Shown one piece after another: positions 51,409 through 61,500 of a stretch of 64,000 bases of DNA. This DNA is from Phycisphaerae bacterium. Lineage in GTDB: Bacteria; Planctomycetota; Phycisphaerae; FEN-1346; JAACEH01. The stretch lies in NCBI GenBank assembly GCA_012729015.1, contig JAAYDY010000099.1, forward strand, positions 95,144-159,143. Direction: 5' to 3'. Each line of letters starts with the position of its first letter. Positions within the stretch are counted from its first letter, which is position 1. A program made the translations under genes and the position numbers. The notes under the pieces are model-generated. The model searched no databases and had not been told where the DNA came from. It saw nothing but the letters and a program-made list of their open reading frames with translations.

Positions 51409-52833
51409 ATGGCGATGCGACGTTGGATCGGAACGTGGGCGTGTGGATGGGCACTGCTGGTGACAGCGGCGAGCGGCCAGAACGCCGGACCGGCGGATGC
51501 GTCGCCGTCCTCGGGCGAGTCTGCGCCGACGGCGATCCGGTTCGTGGATGGCTTGACGATGGATGCCGACGACCGGGTGGTGCTCGAGCGGTTCATCGGG
51601 CACGCGGTGGTGTATGCCCGGGGACTGACCCAGGAGCAGGTGCTCGCGCGGTGCCGCGAGGCCCCCGAGATGTTCGCCTGGGTGGAGTTTCGGCACCTGA
51701 ACTGTCTGAACGTGGCCTACCAGTTGACGGGGGACACGCAGTATCTGGACCTGCTGCGCGACGGGTTTGCCCTGTTTCGGGCCATTATGACGACCGGCCC
51801 CGATGAGTATCTGGGATGGTATGGCAAACCCATCGAGCCGCGGCGATTGAAGGACCAGCCGGATCTTCAGATCGATGAACTGCAGATGAACTTCCGGGCC
51901 ATCTCGCTGCTGGCCGGCTGGGTTGAACTGGCTCGCAGCAACGAGGGCTATGCTGCCAGGAATGCCGAAACCGTCCGGGCCTACGTCGAGCTGATGGAGA
52001 AGCATCTGTTTCCGAAGTGGGACGCGCGCGGACACTTCGCCGAAATCCCCGGTCGCGGCGGCGTCTACTATGGCCTCGACTATCCGATTCCGACCAAGGT
52101 CACCCTGTCGCACGAGAAACTCTCGATCATGGTGGACGGCCTGTTGAGGCTTCACCGCGTGACGGGCCGTGACGTCTATCTGCGGCGGGCCTTGCAGGTC
52201 GGCGCGTGGTTCAAGTCGAATCTTGCCCTGAAGGAGGATCACTACGAGTGGATGTCCTGGGCGCCGGCCGGCAAGTGGGACGTCCATCCCGATAAGCCGG
52301 ATGCCTGGCGGGTTGGCTGGATCGCTCCCGATCCCAACGGCCCGTGGTATGTGACCTCGCTCTCGATTGCCCTGAACCTCTATCAGCACGGCCTGCTCTT
52401 CACCGACGCCGACCTGGAACGGTTTGTCAAGACGCAGAAGACCATGTGCTGGAACGGCGATCTGGAGCGGCCCGAGTATCGCACGGTGGCCGGGGCGACG
52501 GGCAAATGGATCAAGGGGCGATTCCTGTCGTACCAGGTGGCCCACTACGATCCGGTGCTTCGCAGGCTGGCCTTCGACGGGCCGCACGAGGCCGAGCAAC
52601 TCAAGGGCTCCAGCAGTTCATGGGCCGGCGGCGCCAATGCCCAGGATTACATCTGCGAGAAGTTCCTGATGGCTCCTCGCGTCGCGAAGCACCCGAAGCC
52701 CTATGCCTCTGTGGGCGAGCGGTTCCTGGCCGACAAAGGCAACAAGGACTTCTATGACGGGTTGTTCTTCGAGGTCACGGCGCCTGGGGCTGCGACGCCG
52801 CGGACGCCGCGTGAGATGTTCGGCCGGGAGTGA
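51409..52833 (+). CDS. Secreted six-hairpin (alpha/alpha) carbohydrate-active protein
   Basis: A 474-residue protein with signal peptide (MAMRRWIGTWACGWALLVTAASGQ). The rest is helical with the (alpha/alpha)6 look of unsaturated glucuronyl hydrolases and C5-epimerases: HLNCLNVAYQLTGDTQYLDLLRDGF, DELQMNFRAISLLAGWVELARSNEGY, LSHEKLSIMVDGLLRLHRVTGRDVYLRRALQVGAW, WYVTSLSIALNLYQHG. No exact family or active site can be given. It lies 29 nt after the lyase-like gene, probably one operon for polysaccharide breakdown. Confidence 0.75.
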   Translation: MAMRRWIGTWACGWALLVTAASGQNAGPADASPSSGESAPTAIRFVDGLTMDADDRVVLERFIGHAVVYARGLTQEQVLARCREAPEMFAWVEFRHLNCLNVAYQLTGDTQYLDLLRDGFALFRAIMTTGPDEYLGWYGKPIEPRRLKDQPDLQIDELQMNFRAISLLAGWVELARSNEGYAARNAETVRAYVELMEKHLFPKWDARGHFAEIPGRGGVYYGLDYPIPTKVTLSHEKLSIMVDGLLRLHRVTGRDVYLRRALQVGAWFKSNLALKEDHYEWMSWAPAGKWDVHPDKPDAWRVGWIAPDPNGPWYVTSLSIALNLYQHGLLFTDADLERFVKTQKTMCWNGDLERPEYRTVAGATGKWIKGRFLSYQVAHYDPVLRRLAFDGPHEAEQLKGSSSSWAGGANAQDYICEKFLMAPRVAKHPKPYASVGERFLADKGNKDFYDGLFFEVTAPGAATPRTPREMFGRE

Positions 52834-52951
52834 CTCGCGTTGTCCTGCCGGAGTGTGCCTGTCCTGCCGCCGACGGACGTCCCGTCCTACGGGGCGGCTG
52901 GCGCGTCACAGATCCACCGGGTTTCCGGCGTGAAGGTGTTTCTGCGCGGTG

Positions 52952-53854
52952 TCAGGCCCGTCGCAGTTCGATGAGGCCCAGCTCGGGCCGGGCGCGGAAG
53001 CGGATGGGCGTCAGGTAGCCCAGGCCGCGGCTGACGTAGACCTGGGCATGTCTGTGGTGGAACAGGCCCTCGGCCAGGTGGCGGTGGCGGATCGGCAACC
53101 GCGGCGGCCCGTAGATCGGCAAGCGGACCTGGCCGCCGTGCGTGTGGCCCGACAGCATCAAGTCGAAGTTCGGCGATTCGAACTGGTGAAGCGAGTAGAG
53201 CGTCTCGGGATTGTGGGCCAGGGCCACCAGCGGCCGTCCGGGCGGCTCGTGCAGCGCGTCCAAGTCGAAATCGTCCGACCACAGGTCGCCCAGGCCGGCC
53301 AGGTGCAGCGTCTGCCCGTCGCGCACGCGGGTTGTGAACTCGTTGACCAGCACCTCGATGCCGGCATGTTCCAGGGCCGTGCGTCCCGCGGCGGCAAACG
53401 TCGCAGCCCCATGGACGCCTTTGGGATACGCCGTGCCGTAGTCGTGGTTGCCCAGGCAGGCCACTTTTCCCAGCGGCGCGTCGAGGTCGCGCAGCACCTC
53501 TGCCACGTCGGCCACGCGCGTCTGGTTGCCCGTCACGAAATCGCCCGTCAGCACCACGAGGTCGGGCCGCAGGTGGTTGGTCCGGTCCACCCACTCGGCC
53601 ACCTCGTCGAGGCCGACGGGTTGGTAGTGCAAGTCGGTGAGGTGAGCGATGCGAAGGCCGTTGAAGGCCGTCGGCAGGTCGCGCAGAGCGATGGTCGTGT
53701 GGCTGTAGTCGATCCACCAAGGCTCGATGAACCGCGCGTAGCCGAACGTGCCCAGCGCCGCTCCGACCGCCCCGACCGTGCCGTACCCCGCCCAACGAAG
53801 AAAGCTGCGGCGACTCAGTCCCCGCCGCGGCTTCGGCATCCTTTCCGAAATCAT
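52952..53854 (-). CDS. Tat-exported metallophosphoesterase (YkuE-like)
   Basis: A 300-residue protein. The N-terminus has a twin-arginine signal SRRSFLRWAGYGTVGAVGAALG, so it should leave the cytoplasm folded. The calcineurin-like phosphoesterase motifs follow: LTDLHYQ, VLTGDFV, CLGNHDYG and LSGHTHGGQVRLP, giving the Asp/His/Asn ligands of a two-metal site. Related Tat proteins hydrolyse phosphodiesters or UDP-linked lipid precursors; the substrate is unknown. It is convergent with the previous gene. The mRNA is probably leaderless. Confidence 0.92.
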   Translation of the reverse strand: MISERMPKPRRGLSRRSFLRWAGYGTVGAVGAALGTFGYARFIEPWWIDYSHTTIALRDLPTAFNGLRIAHLTDLHYQPVGLDEVAEWVDRTNHLRPDLVVLTGDFVTGNQTRVADVAEVLRDLDAPLGKVACLGNHDYGTAYPKGVHGAATFAAAGRTALEHAGIEVLVNEFTTRVRDGQTLHLAGLGDLWSDDFDLDALHEPPGRPLVALAHNPETLYSLHQFESPNFDLMLSGHTHGGQVRLPIYGPPRLPIRHRHLAEGLFHHRHAQVYVSRGLGYLTPIRFRARPELGLIELRRA

Positions 53855-53862
53855 AGTGAAGC

Positions 53863-53891
53863 ATTATACCGCACCGGGCCGCCGGAATCAA
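53863..53891 (-). promoter_or_regulatory. Promoter giving a probably leaderless mRNA
   Basis: On the minus strand TTGATT (53891-53886), 17 bp, TATAAT (53868-53863); only 8 nt separate it from the ATG at 53854. Same -35 hexamer and spacer as the promoter at 20391-20419. Confidence 0.75.
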
Positions 53892-54021
53892 ACCTGTCTC
53901 GTGAAGGCTCGTGCCGGCACGCGAGGTTATCGTCTCGGAAGCGAGCATTGCACCTTGACTCGGGCCCAGAATCGGCTATCATGCGGCCGTGTGCCCCCTC
54001 CGGGACAGGCACCCACCCAAT

Positions 54022-54098
54022 GGGCGATTAGCTCAGCTGGCTAGAGCACTTGCTCGACAAGCAAGGGGTCACAGGTTCAAGTCCTGTATCGCCCACCA
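54022..54098 (+). tRNA. tRNA-Val (anticodon GAC)
   Basis: Complete cloverleaf: acceptor GGGCGAT/ATCGCCC, D arm GCTC-GAGC, anticodon stem CTTGC/GCAAG with loop TCGACAA, T arm ACAGG-TTCAAGT-CCTGT, and encoded CCA (54096-54098). The anticodon GAC is at 54056-54058 and reads GUC/GUU valine codons. Position 33 is C where U is almost invariant. Confidence 0.95.
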
Positions 54099-54110
54099 TT
54101 GCTAACTTAA

Positions 54111-54141
54111 GGCGGCGACTGACTTTAGGTCAGCCGCCGCC
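54111..54141 (+). terminator. Hairpin after the tRNA
   Basis: GGCGGCG-A-CTGAC (54111-54123), loop TTTAG, GTCAG-C-CGCCGCC (54129-54141); one mismatch inside a 13-bp stem. The 230 bp after it hold no gene I recognise. Confidence 0.7.
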
Positions 54142-54371
54142 TGTCGTTGGGCACCCTGCCAAAACCCTAACAACCCCCAGAAGTGTCAGTTTGGCGTCAG
54201 CCTTGTTCAACCCCTGCCCGTTGCGGGGCGGCACCGACGCCCTCCTGGCTCTGAGAACCACCTGGCTCAACGGCCACTGGCAACGACTCTGGCAGTCCAA
54301 CCCCCTGGCCGCATGAAAACTACCTACTCAAACGGGATGCACCCTTGCTCCATCGACTCGGCCAATTTCCC

Positions 54372-54400
54372 TTGATGTGAGAAATGTGCGATCATATACT
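54372..54400 (+). promoter_or_regulatory. Promoter of the giant propeller gene
   Basis: TTGATG (54372-54377), 17 bp, TATACT (54395-54400). It would drive the gene from either candidate start (54418 or 54508). Confidence 0.6.
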
Positions 54401-54507
54401 CCCTTTCTTCTGCTTCCATGGTTCGGCCGAAGCGGAACCCCAAGGCATCAGTTTCGGACAACGACGCCCCATCACTGTCTGTTGCATCAACGAGAAAGAG
54501 GCACTCC

Positions 54508-55569
54508 ATGCTCACGTTCCGATGTCCTCGCTGCAGGAAGAAGGTGGAGTGCGACGATATCCATGCGGGCAAGAGAGGACGCTGCCCGTCGTGCAATCAG
54601 AAACTGATTGTTCCAGTGCTTCGCGAGAAGACACAGCACGAAGACATGCTGCCTGGGGCCGAAGACCTGCATCTGCTGGAGGCCGGTCCGCCGCTGGAGG
54701 TATTCGAGGACGAGGACGAGGAAGAAGATGAGCCGTTCTGGTCTGCACTGAAGATCAACAATCCGCAGGTCGTCACGGGCATGCTTGTCGCTGTGACCGC
54801 TCTCGTCCTGCTGGCCGTCGTCATGTTCTCGGGAAACGACTCGTCCCCGACAGTGCCGGACAACGGGCAAGAGAGTATTGCTGCCCTGGACGATGAGAAC
54901 AGAGAGGAGATTGACGAAGGGGACGACACGGACCGCCACGGCACGTTGATAGCGGAGCGGCCACACTCGCAGCGCAGCCAGACACGCCCGCGCAATCAGG
55001 TCAATCCGCCCCGCAAGGCCGAGGTGGAAGACGAGGATGACGGCGGCCTTCCGATGATGACCGTTGACGTTCCGCTGCCGACAGGCGTGCCCCCTTCGCC
55101 GCGTTTCACGGCCGAGGAGGTCCAGGCCCTCAGCATAAGCATAGACGACGTAGTGAGGTTGCCTGGCATCAGCCATTTGCGGGAGGTCAGCCCGAACGGC
55201 CGTCGGGTGCTGTATCTGGAGCGTCACAACGTCTCGAGCGGCAAGCAGCGTTACACCGAGATCGGCATTCGCGGGGATGCCCCCCAGAAGGGCGTGCAAG
55301 TCGACGACCAAGTCTGGACCGTCAACGCGCAGTTTTCGGCCGACGGGCGGCGCTGGGCCGTGGGCGTGAAACCTCTCGGCCAGGAAGGGGCTGCCGTACT
55401 CATCGACGGCCGGATCGGACCGGTGTTTGAAGAGGTCAAGGACTTCGCCTTCAGCGCTGACGGATTGACGACGTTCTACATCGGGCGTCGTGACAAACAG
55501 TGGTTCGTAGTAGTCACTGGGCTGCCTGCTCATCGCGAGTCACGCGGACCAAGCTTGAGCAGTTGGTAA
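54508..55569 (+). CDS. Giant zinc-ribbon/propeller protein, N-terminal part (interrupted by frameshift)
   Basis: Residues 1-40 (MLTFRCPRCRKKVECDDIHAGKRGRCPSCNQKLIVP) form a zinc ribbon with two CxxC pairs, a common N-terminus in planctomycetes. An acidic linker and one transmembrane helix (QVVTGMLVAVTALVLLAVVMF, about 54770-54835) follow, then a charged low-complexity linker and the first propeller-like module: RFTAEEVQALSISIDDVVRLPGI, REVSPNGRRVLYLERHN, NAQFSADGRRWAVGVKP, VLIDGRIGPVFEEVKDFAFSADGLTTFYIGRRD. The frame then stops at 55569 while the same kind of protein continues in the frame one base back. ATG 54508 (AGAGG upstream) is preferred to 54418, since family members begin at the zinc ribbon. 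Predicted topology: zinc ribbon inside, propellers outside the membrane. Confidence 0.8.
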   Translation: MLTFRCPRCRKKVECDDIHAGKRGRCPSCNQKLIVPVLREKTQHEDMLPGAEDLHLLEAGPPLEVFEDEDEEEDEPFWSALKINNPQVVTGMLVAVTALVLLAVVMFSGNDSSPTVPDNGQESIAALDDENREEIDEGDDTDRHGTLIAERPHSQRSQTRPRNQVNPPRKAEVEDEDDGGLPMMTVDVPLPTGVPPSPRFTAEEVQALSISIDDVVRLPGISHLREVSPNGRRVLYLERHNVSSGKQRYTEIGIRGDAPQKGVQVDDQVWTVNAQFSADGRRWAVGVKPLGQEGAAVLIDGRIGPVFEEVKDFAFSADGLTTFYIGRRDKQWFVVVTGLPAHRESRGPSLSSW

Positions 55570-58500
55570 TCGTCGACGGCACGGAACATGTGCTGGCGGT
55601 CACAGGGAGCGTAGTCAGCAAGAGCCTGATAGTCGACAATGAGGGCCGGACGGCATTCATCGTCCAGCACAAGCAACCCAAGAGTCACAATCACCGGTTT
55701 CGGGTTGTCTACAACGGTCGGCAGAGTCCTTCGTTTTCGTTCATCGATCATTCGTCGCTACGGATTACCGACGACGGGCACGTGGCCTTTGTGGCCTCGC
55801 AGAATGAATCGCCTCAAGGTTCAAAGCCGGAAGACGTGAAGCTCGTGCAGTTTCTCGGGGGCCAGGTGGCCGACACCCCCGCGGCCATCGCCTGCCTGGC
55901 CGGACCCGCCGAGAGCATCTACGTGAGCGACGGTCTGCAACAGGTGGTCGGCGGCGGCAGTTCAGGCGTGATCGTGGTCGATGGCCGCATAACTGTCGTC
56001 GATGGTTGGATCAGACGTTTCGTGCGGTCCGACGACGGCAAGCACTGCCTTTGCCTGGCTCGCCGCCCGGACGGCAGCGGCGGCTTCGTGAACTCGCTCT
56101 ACCTGGATGGTCACGTGGTACAGTATCCCCACACAGTCCCGGGACACTGCATCGCCGCGGAGTTCACGGGCCCACGGGAGTTCTGCGCCATCCACAACAA
56201 CGCCAACAGGGATTTCTACCGTGTGAGGGTGAAGGTCGGCCCGCCGGCCGAGAAGGCGCCGCTCGAGGTAGCCGAGGCTGCGGCACGACCGGCGGCGACG
56301 GATGGCTACAAGGCGCCCTCGGACCGCTACACGCCACAGACCGTGAGACTGGTGCCCCGCATAACGCGCAGCCTCTGCCTTCCCGCCGGCACGCAGTCGC
56401 TGGCCATCAGTGCTGACGGCCGGCGGGTTCTCTACGGTAGAAGTGTTCAAGACCCGGACGGACGCGATGGAGAAAGATCCGTTCTGATCGGCGTGGCCGG
56501 TGATCGCCCGGTGGTCATGCGAGTCGTGCCGGGCCACGGTGTCAATGACGGCAGGCTTCCCGCACAAGGCAATCGCTGGGCGTGTGTGGTCACGACACCC
56601 AAGGACCGGAACAGCAATGTGGCCGTCATCGACACCGGACACAAGGGGCCGGAGTTCAAATCGGTCCACGATGTGACTTTCAGCGCAGACGGCAACACGT
56701 TGGCGTACATCGGCACGCGCACGAGTGGCCCTCGCAATGAACCTGTGTATCACGGGTTTCTGGTCATCAATGGCAAGGAGTACGACCTGGGGTGTGCGAG
56801 TGCCGGCAACCTGATCGTCAGCGACGACGGCTCTCGCGTCGTATGCACGGGAAGCAAGGACATCCGGTCGGTCGTCGAGTACGTCTTCGAGAATGGGGTC
56901 AGACGCTGCGAACTGGGATCGGACACGTGCGCATGGCTGAAGCCCATGCTGGCTCCCGACGGCCGCACCATCGTCTACTCCGGGCCGATGACTCGCGAAG
57001 AGATGACACGTCGCCAGGCGCCGTCGGCATGGGCCCTGTTCTTCGATCATGAGCCGGTGGCCTACTTCCAGGGTTCACGGAAACCTGTGTGGAGTCCGGA
57101 CGCAAAGCACTGGGCATGGGTCACCCGCACGGACTTGTCGGGCAGGACCCCTACGTCCGCAGTGGTGGTCGACGGAAAGCAGCAGCCCGGCCTCTTCTAC
57201 GAGATCTCGTATCGGACGTTCGAAGTGGACGATCAGGGCCGCACTCTGTTTGTGGCCCGATTGACCTCCCGGAAAGAGCCCCCGAGCTACTGCGTGGTCC
57301 GGGGCCTATGGCGGAGTGCTTCGTTTCCCGAGATCGACCCGGGCTCGATTCGCCTGACCACCGATGGCAAGGTGGCCTACATGGTGGCCAAGACCGCCCT
57401 TGATGATCTTGACACCAATACGCGTCTGGTGCAGATGGTCGACGACCGCGAGGTCGATCGTCCTCTGGACGCCTCGCAACTGGCGGGACACGGCGGCTAC
57501 TGCTGGATGACTCGCCTCGGGGGTGTCCCCGTCGACTTCCTCTCGCCAGCGTCGCGCCACCAACTGGTGGTCGATGGCTGGTGGAGATACACGTGTTTGC
57601 GGGATGTGCCCATAGCCTACAGTCCTGACGGCCGACACTGCGCCGCTGCCGCGCTGGTGGAGATCGAGGGCGACACGAAGATGCGCCTGCTGATCGATGG
57701 AGAGGCGTTTGATCCACCGACGTTCTCTGCCGAGGAGCTCATCAGGCACGGCCTGAGCAGCACGTCTGAACTCAGTCAGCGTCACTGGATCTCGGCAGCC
57801 GAGACACTCCGTTTCGACGGCAGACGCATTGTCGGTTGGTTCAAAAGCAACTTGCACGATCGCCCCGTGTATTGCTTCGAGATCGACATCGTGCCGCTGG
57901 ACGGTAGCCCTGTCGTCGGCCACACGACCGAGGTGGCATCCAATGACGATCACAAGGGAGCGATGGAAGCCGCGGATGTCGACTCGGCCTACGAGCCGCC
58001 GTTGTTGAGTGCCAACGGCCGCTTCGTCAAGGACTCGATCTGGATGGCAAGCAGGGTCGTTGACAGGATTAGGCCTCCGGCGGTACCAGGGGTGGTCTGG
58101 AAGCTCGTCGCCGTGAGCCGTGACGGCCAGCGGGCTGCCTTCATCCGCGACAACAGTCCACGACGCTCAGGCAAAACAACATCTCCCGATGAGCCTGAAA
58201 CGTGTGTGATGGACAAGACGGGCGGAGTCGAGACATACGTGGAGGCCGTAACCAACATCGTTTTCTCCGCGGATGGCAAGCACTGGGCGGGCCTTGTCCG
58301 GCACCCGGTCGACAGAGAGCAGGCAGCCATCATCAGCGACGGCAAGGTGGGTCCCTATGGCAGTAGCCACAGAGGTCCGTTTTTCCTCGGCGGCAGTGTG
58401 TCGCCGACCTACATCGTCAGCCGGAACGAGCGTTTGTTCTTCGTCTCCGACGGAATCGAGAAGCCGTTGCCGGAGTACTGTCGTCAGATCGACAGGCAAG

Positions 58501-61500
58501 GCATCGTGTCAGCGGGGATGCATATCTACTTCATGACGATATTGGCCAAGGAGGAGCCGTTCGGCGTCGGCGTCTTCGACCGCGACCGGCAGCTCGATCG
58601 GGCCGACCGCATCGAGTGGCTGCGCCCGAGCCCGGACGGCAGCCGAGTGGCCTGGCTTCGCATAGAGGAGACAGCCCCCAACGCCGGGCCTTCAGCGCCG
58701 ATGATGCAGAAGAGGACGCTCGTGGTGGACAGTCGCCCCGTCGGCGACTTCGGGCGTCCCGGAGATTTCATCTGGAGCAATGACGGCAAGCACTGGGCCT
58801 GCACCGCATGGAGTGGCAACCGCATTGTGATCCTGCTGGACGGCCGCGAGGTGCCATGCGAGGGAGCCTTGCGGGAACGCACGTTGGCCTTCGATCCAAA
58901 GAACAGGCTATGGGGCGTCAAGAGGTGCAAGTCGGGCAACGAGTGTGTCTGGCACGAAGGCCGCCTCGGGCCGGAGTATCCACGTATCGACGCCGAGTCA
59001 TTGACGCTTCTGCCGAACGGCACGCTGGCGTACTCGGCCTGGAAGGAGCCGATGCACGACGGCAACCCCCTGAGAAAGGCGTTGCGAGTCCAGCTCGTCG
59101 ATCATCGCGAGGTCGCCAATCTGTGGCAAGGACCGACCACGGATCCGGCCTTGCGCAAGGTCTGGACGACCTACAACACAGTGGTCATCGACGGCGTTCC
59201 CTTCACTCCCCAGGTGGACGTCAAGACTCTGATCGAAAGCCCCGGCAAGGAACACTTCCTATGCGTTCTTGCCAAGGATCGCAGTTCCACGGGGCAACAG
59301 CCGAGTCTGGCGTGCGTGGACGGAACGATCCTGGGCAATCCGGGCGGCAATCACGGCTTTTTCCGGCTGGCCTTCACGGGGCCAACCACTCTGGAAGCGG
59401 TGGCCGGAGTCGGACAGACAATGACCACGTACCGCATATCCATTGTCCGGCGGCCAACGTACAGGACGAGGACCGACGAGGACACGAAGCTGGCCGAAAC
59501 GTCGCGTCAGACCGCCTCGGGCGAGGCCTTCAAGCGAGCAGAACAGCTTCGAAACCCCCACTCGTACACCATGGCCCTGCGCTATGTCGATCCGGCCTCG
59601 CCCAACGACAAGACACTCTCACCCTACGGCAACGTGGTCCTGAATGCCCGCACGCGGATCATCAACGGCGGGCGCGGCGACAGCAACGACATTCAGATTT
59701 CGCGAGATGAGGCAAACAAACTGCTGAACTACCTCACGGTCAAGGGCTTCCTGGACTCGTGCCTGAGCATCGAACATCACGTCCCCCTGGCAGATCTGAA
59801 AGGCGTCGGCCCGTCGTATCGCCTGGAGTTCACAGTCACGCATGATGTCTGCCTGGCGGAGGACCTGGGACTCAATCCGGCCACGGTCGAGCGGTTGAAG
59901 GTGCTTCGCGAAGGAATGCCCGAAGCGGCCCACGCGCAGATGGATGCGCTGCTGGCCAAGCTCGAGGCGCTGGTCCCCGGCTGGCAGAAGGAACACCAGG
60001 CCCGCCTGGCACAGTTGACGCGTGGCCGGGCCACGCTCGAGCAACTGCGGAAACGTCTGCCCGACGACTTGCCCGAGTCTCTCTGGACGACCACGACTCT
60101 GATGGCCCAGAGCTACCCTGTTCCGGTGCTGATGGCAAAGGACTCGGGCACGATCATTGTGCCATGGGAGTTTGATCGGACCCAACCGATGCGGCAAACG
60201 ATCATCCACGGAGCGTCGTTCATGGCGACCGGCACCGACGCAACGGTCTGGCGCATGAAGCAACCCTGGTCCGGAAAGCGAGATGTCGCCGGTCGCGTGG
60301 CCGCCCACTTGAGGCTCCAAGCCGCGCCGCTCGATCTTGAGAGCGCCGCGGCCACGGATCGGGACAAGCTGCAGTATGAGCAGACCGACCAGTGGCAACG
60401 ATGCTTTGCGGTCCTGCGGGTCAGCACCGATCCGGTGCGATCCCTGGCATGGGCCGGCCCGGGCGTCAGCAAGCCCTCGCTTGTCAACAGCGGAATCATC
60501 GACGCAACGGTTCCCGTTGTGCCGATTGGGCGCGACGAGGTGCTGGCGCTGCATCGGTATCTGAACGAATCAGGCGCGGTGCGCCGCGCCTTCAAGGACG
60601 ACTGCAAGGGCTTCGATCTGACGCTCAGCGAAATGGATGAAGCCGGTCAAACAAAGACTGTCTTGTCGCAGACTGTCAATCTGGAGCACATGCTGGCCCG
60701 CAAGGAAGCCCTGCTCAACGTGTTGGCCTATCACCCGCCGTCGAAGCAGCCCCTGAACGATCTGCGAATGGCCATGGAAGGGCCTCCTGACCCTGCGGTT
60801 ACTCCCGGAACGGCGCCGCTGGCGTTGCCCCTGTCGAAGCCGCCAGTCGCCTCGGCGGCCCCGGTGGAGGCCGACGGCCACTACAGCCCACAATCGCTAC
60901 GCGCCGTCACGCGAGTCATCGAGAGGCTTCCTGTGCCGGTGGTACTGGCAAGCCCGGACGCATCCAGGGCAGCCTACGTCGGTGAGGATCGCGGCACCAT
61001 AGACGTCTACTTCTCGGGCGACCGGGTTATTCCGGACTTCGCACAGCCACAGTTTGTCGCGAAACCGGATGCAATCCCCTGCCGACCGCGGTTCTCATCG
61101 CTGTTCACCGAGTATCACGACCTGGAGCGCAATCGCGTGATCCCGATTCAAGCCGAGAGGAAACTGCCCGCGCCGAGGTACCGCAAGCATGACTCCCAAT
61201 TGATCAAGTTCAGCCCCGGCGGCCATCGCGCGGTCTATCTGGCCAGGAAGCCCGGCGCCATGTTCCCGCGGATGGTGATCGACGGCCGTTGCGGGCCGGA
61301 GATCTCGTCGTCAGGATTGTCCACCATCGTCTTCAGCCCGAACGGAAAACGTCTGGCATGGACGAGTAACTACCGCACAATGTCCGCATCGCTGTTCGTT
61401 GACGGCAAGACCATCGTCGAAGACCGACGGATCATAGAAAGGTTTCGCCATCCGGCGCCGATGTTGAGCAAGTTGGAGCACTGGTACCAGTCCTCGGGCA

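Noticed and set aside
54142..54371. Attachment site or integrated element next to the tRNA
   Set aside because: I looked for a repeat of the tRNA 3' end and for an integrase gene; neither is visible in the window.
55500..55569. Programmed -1 frameshift in the giant gene
   Set aside because: No X XXY YYZ slippery site and no obvious downstream stem; recorded instead as a probable indel.
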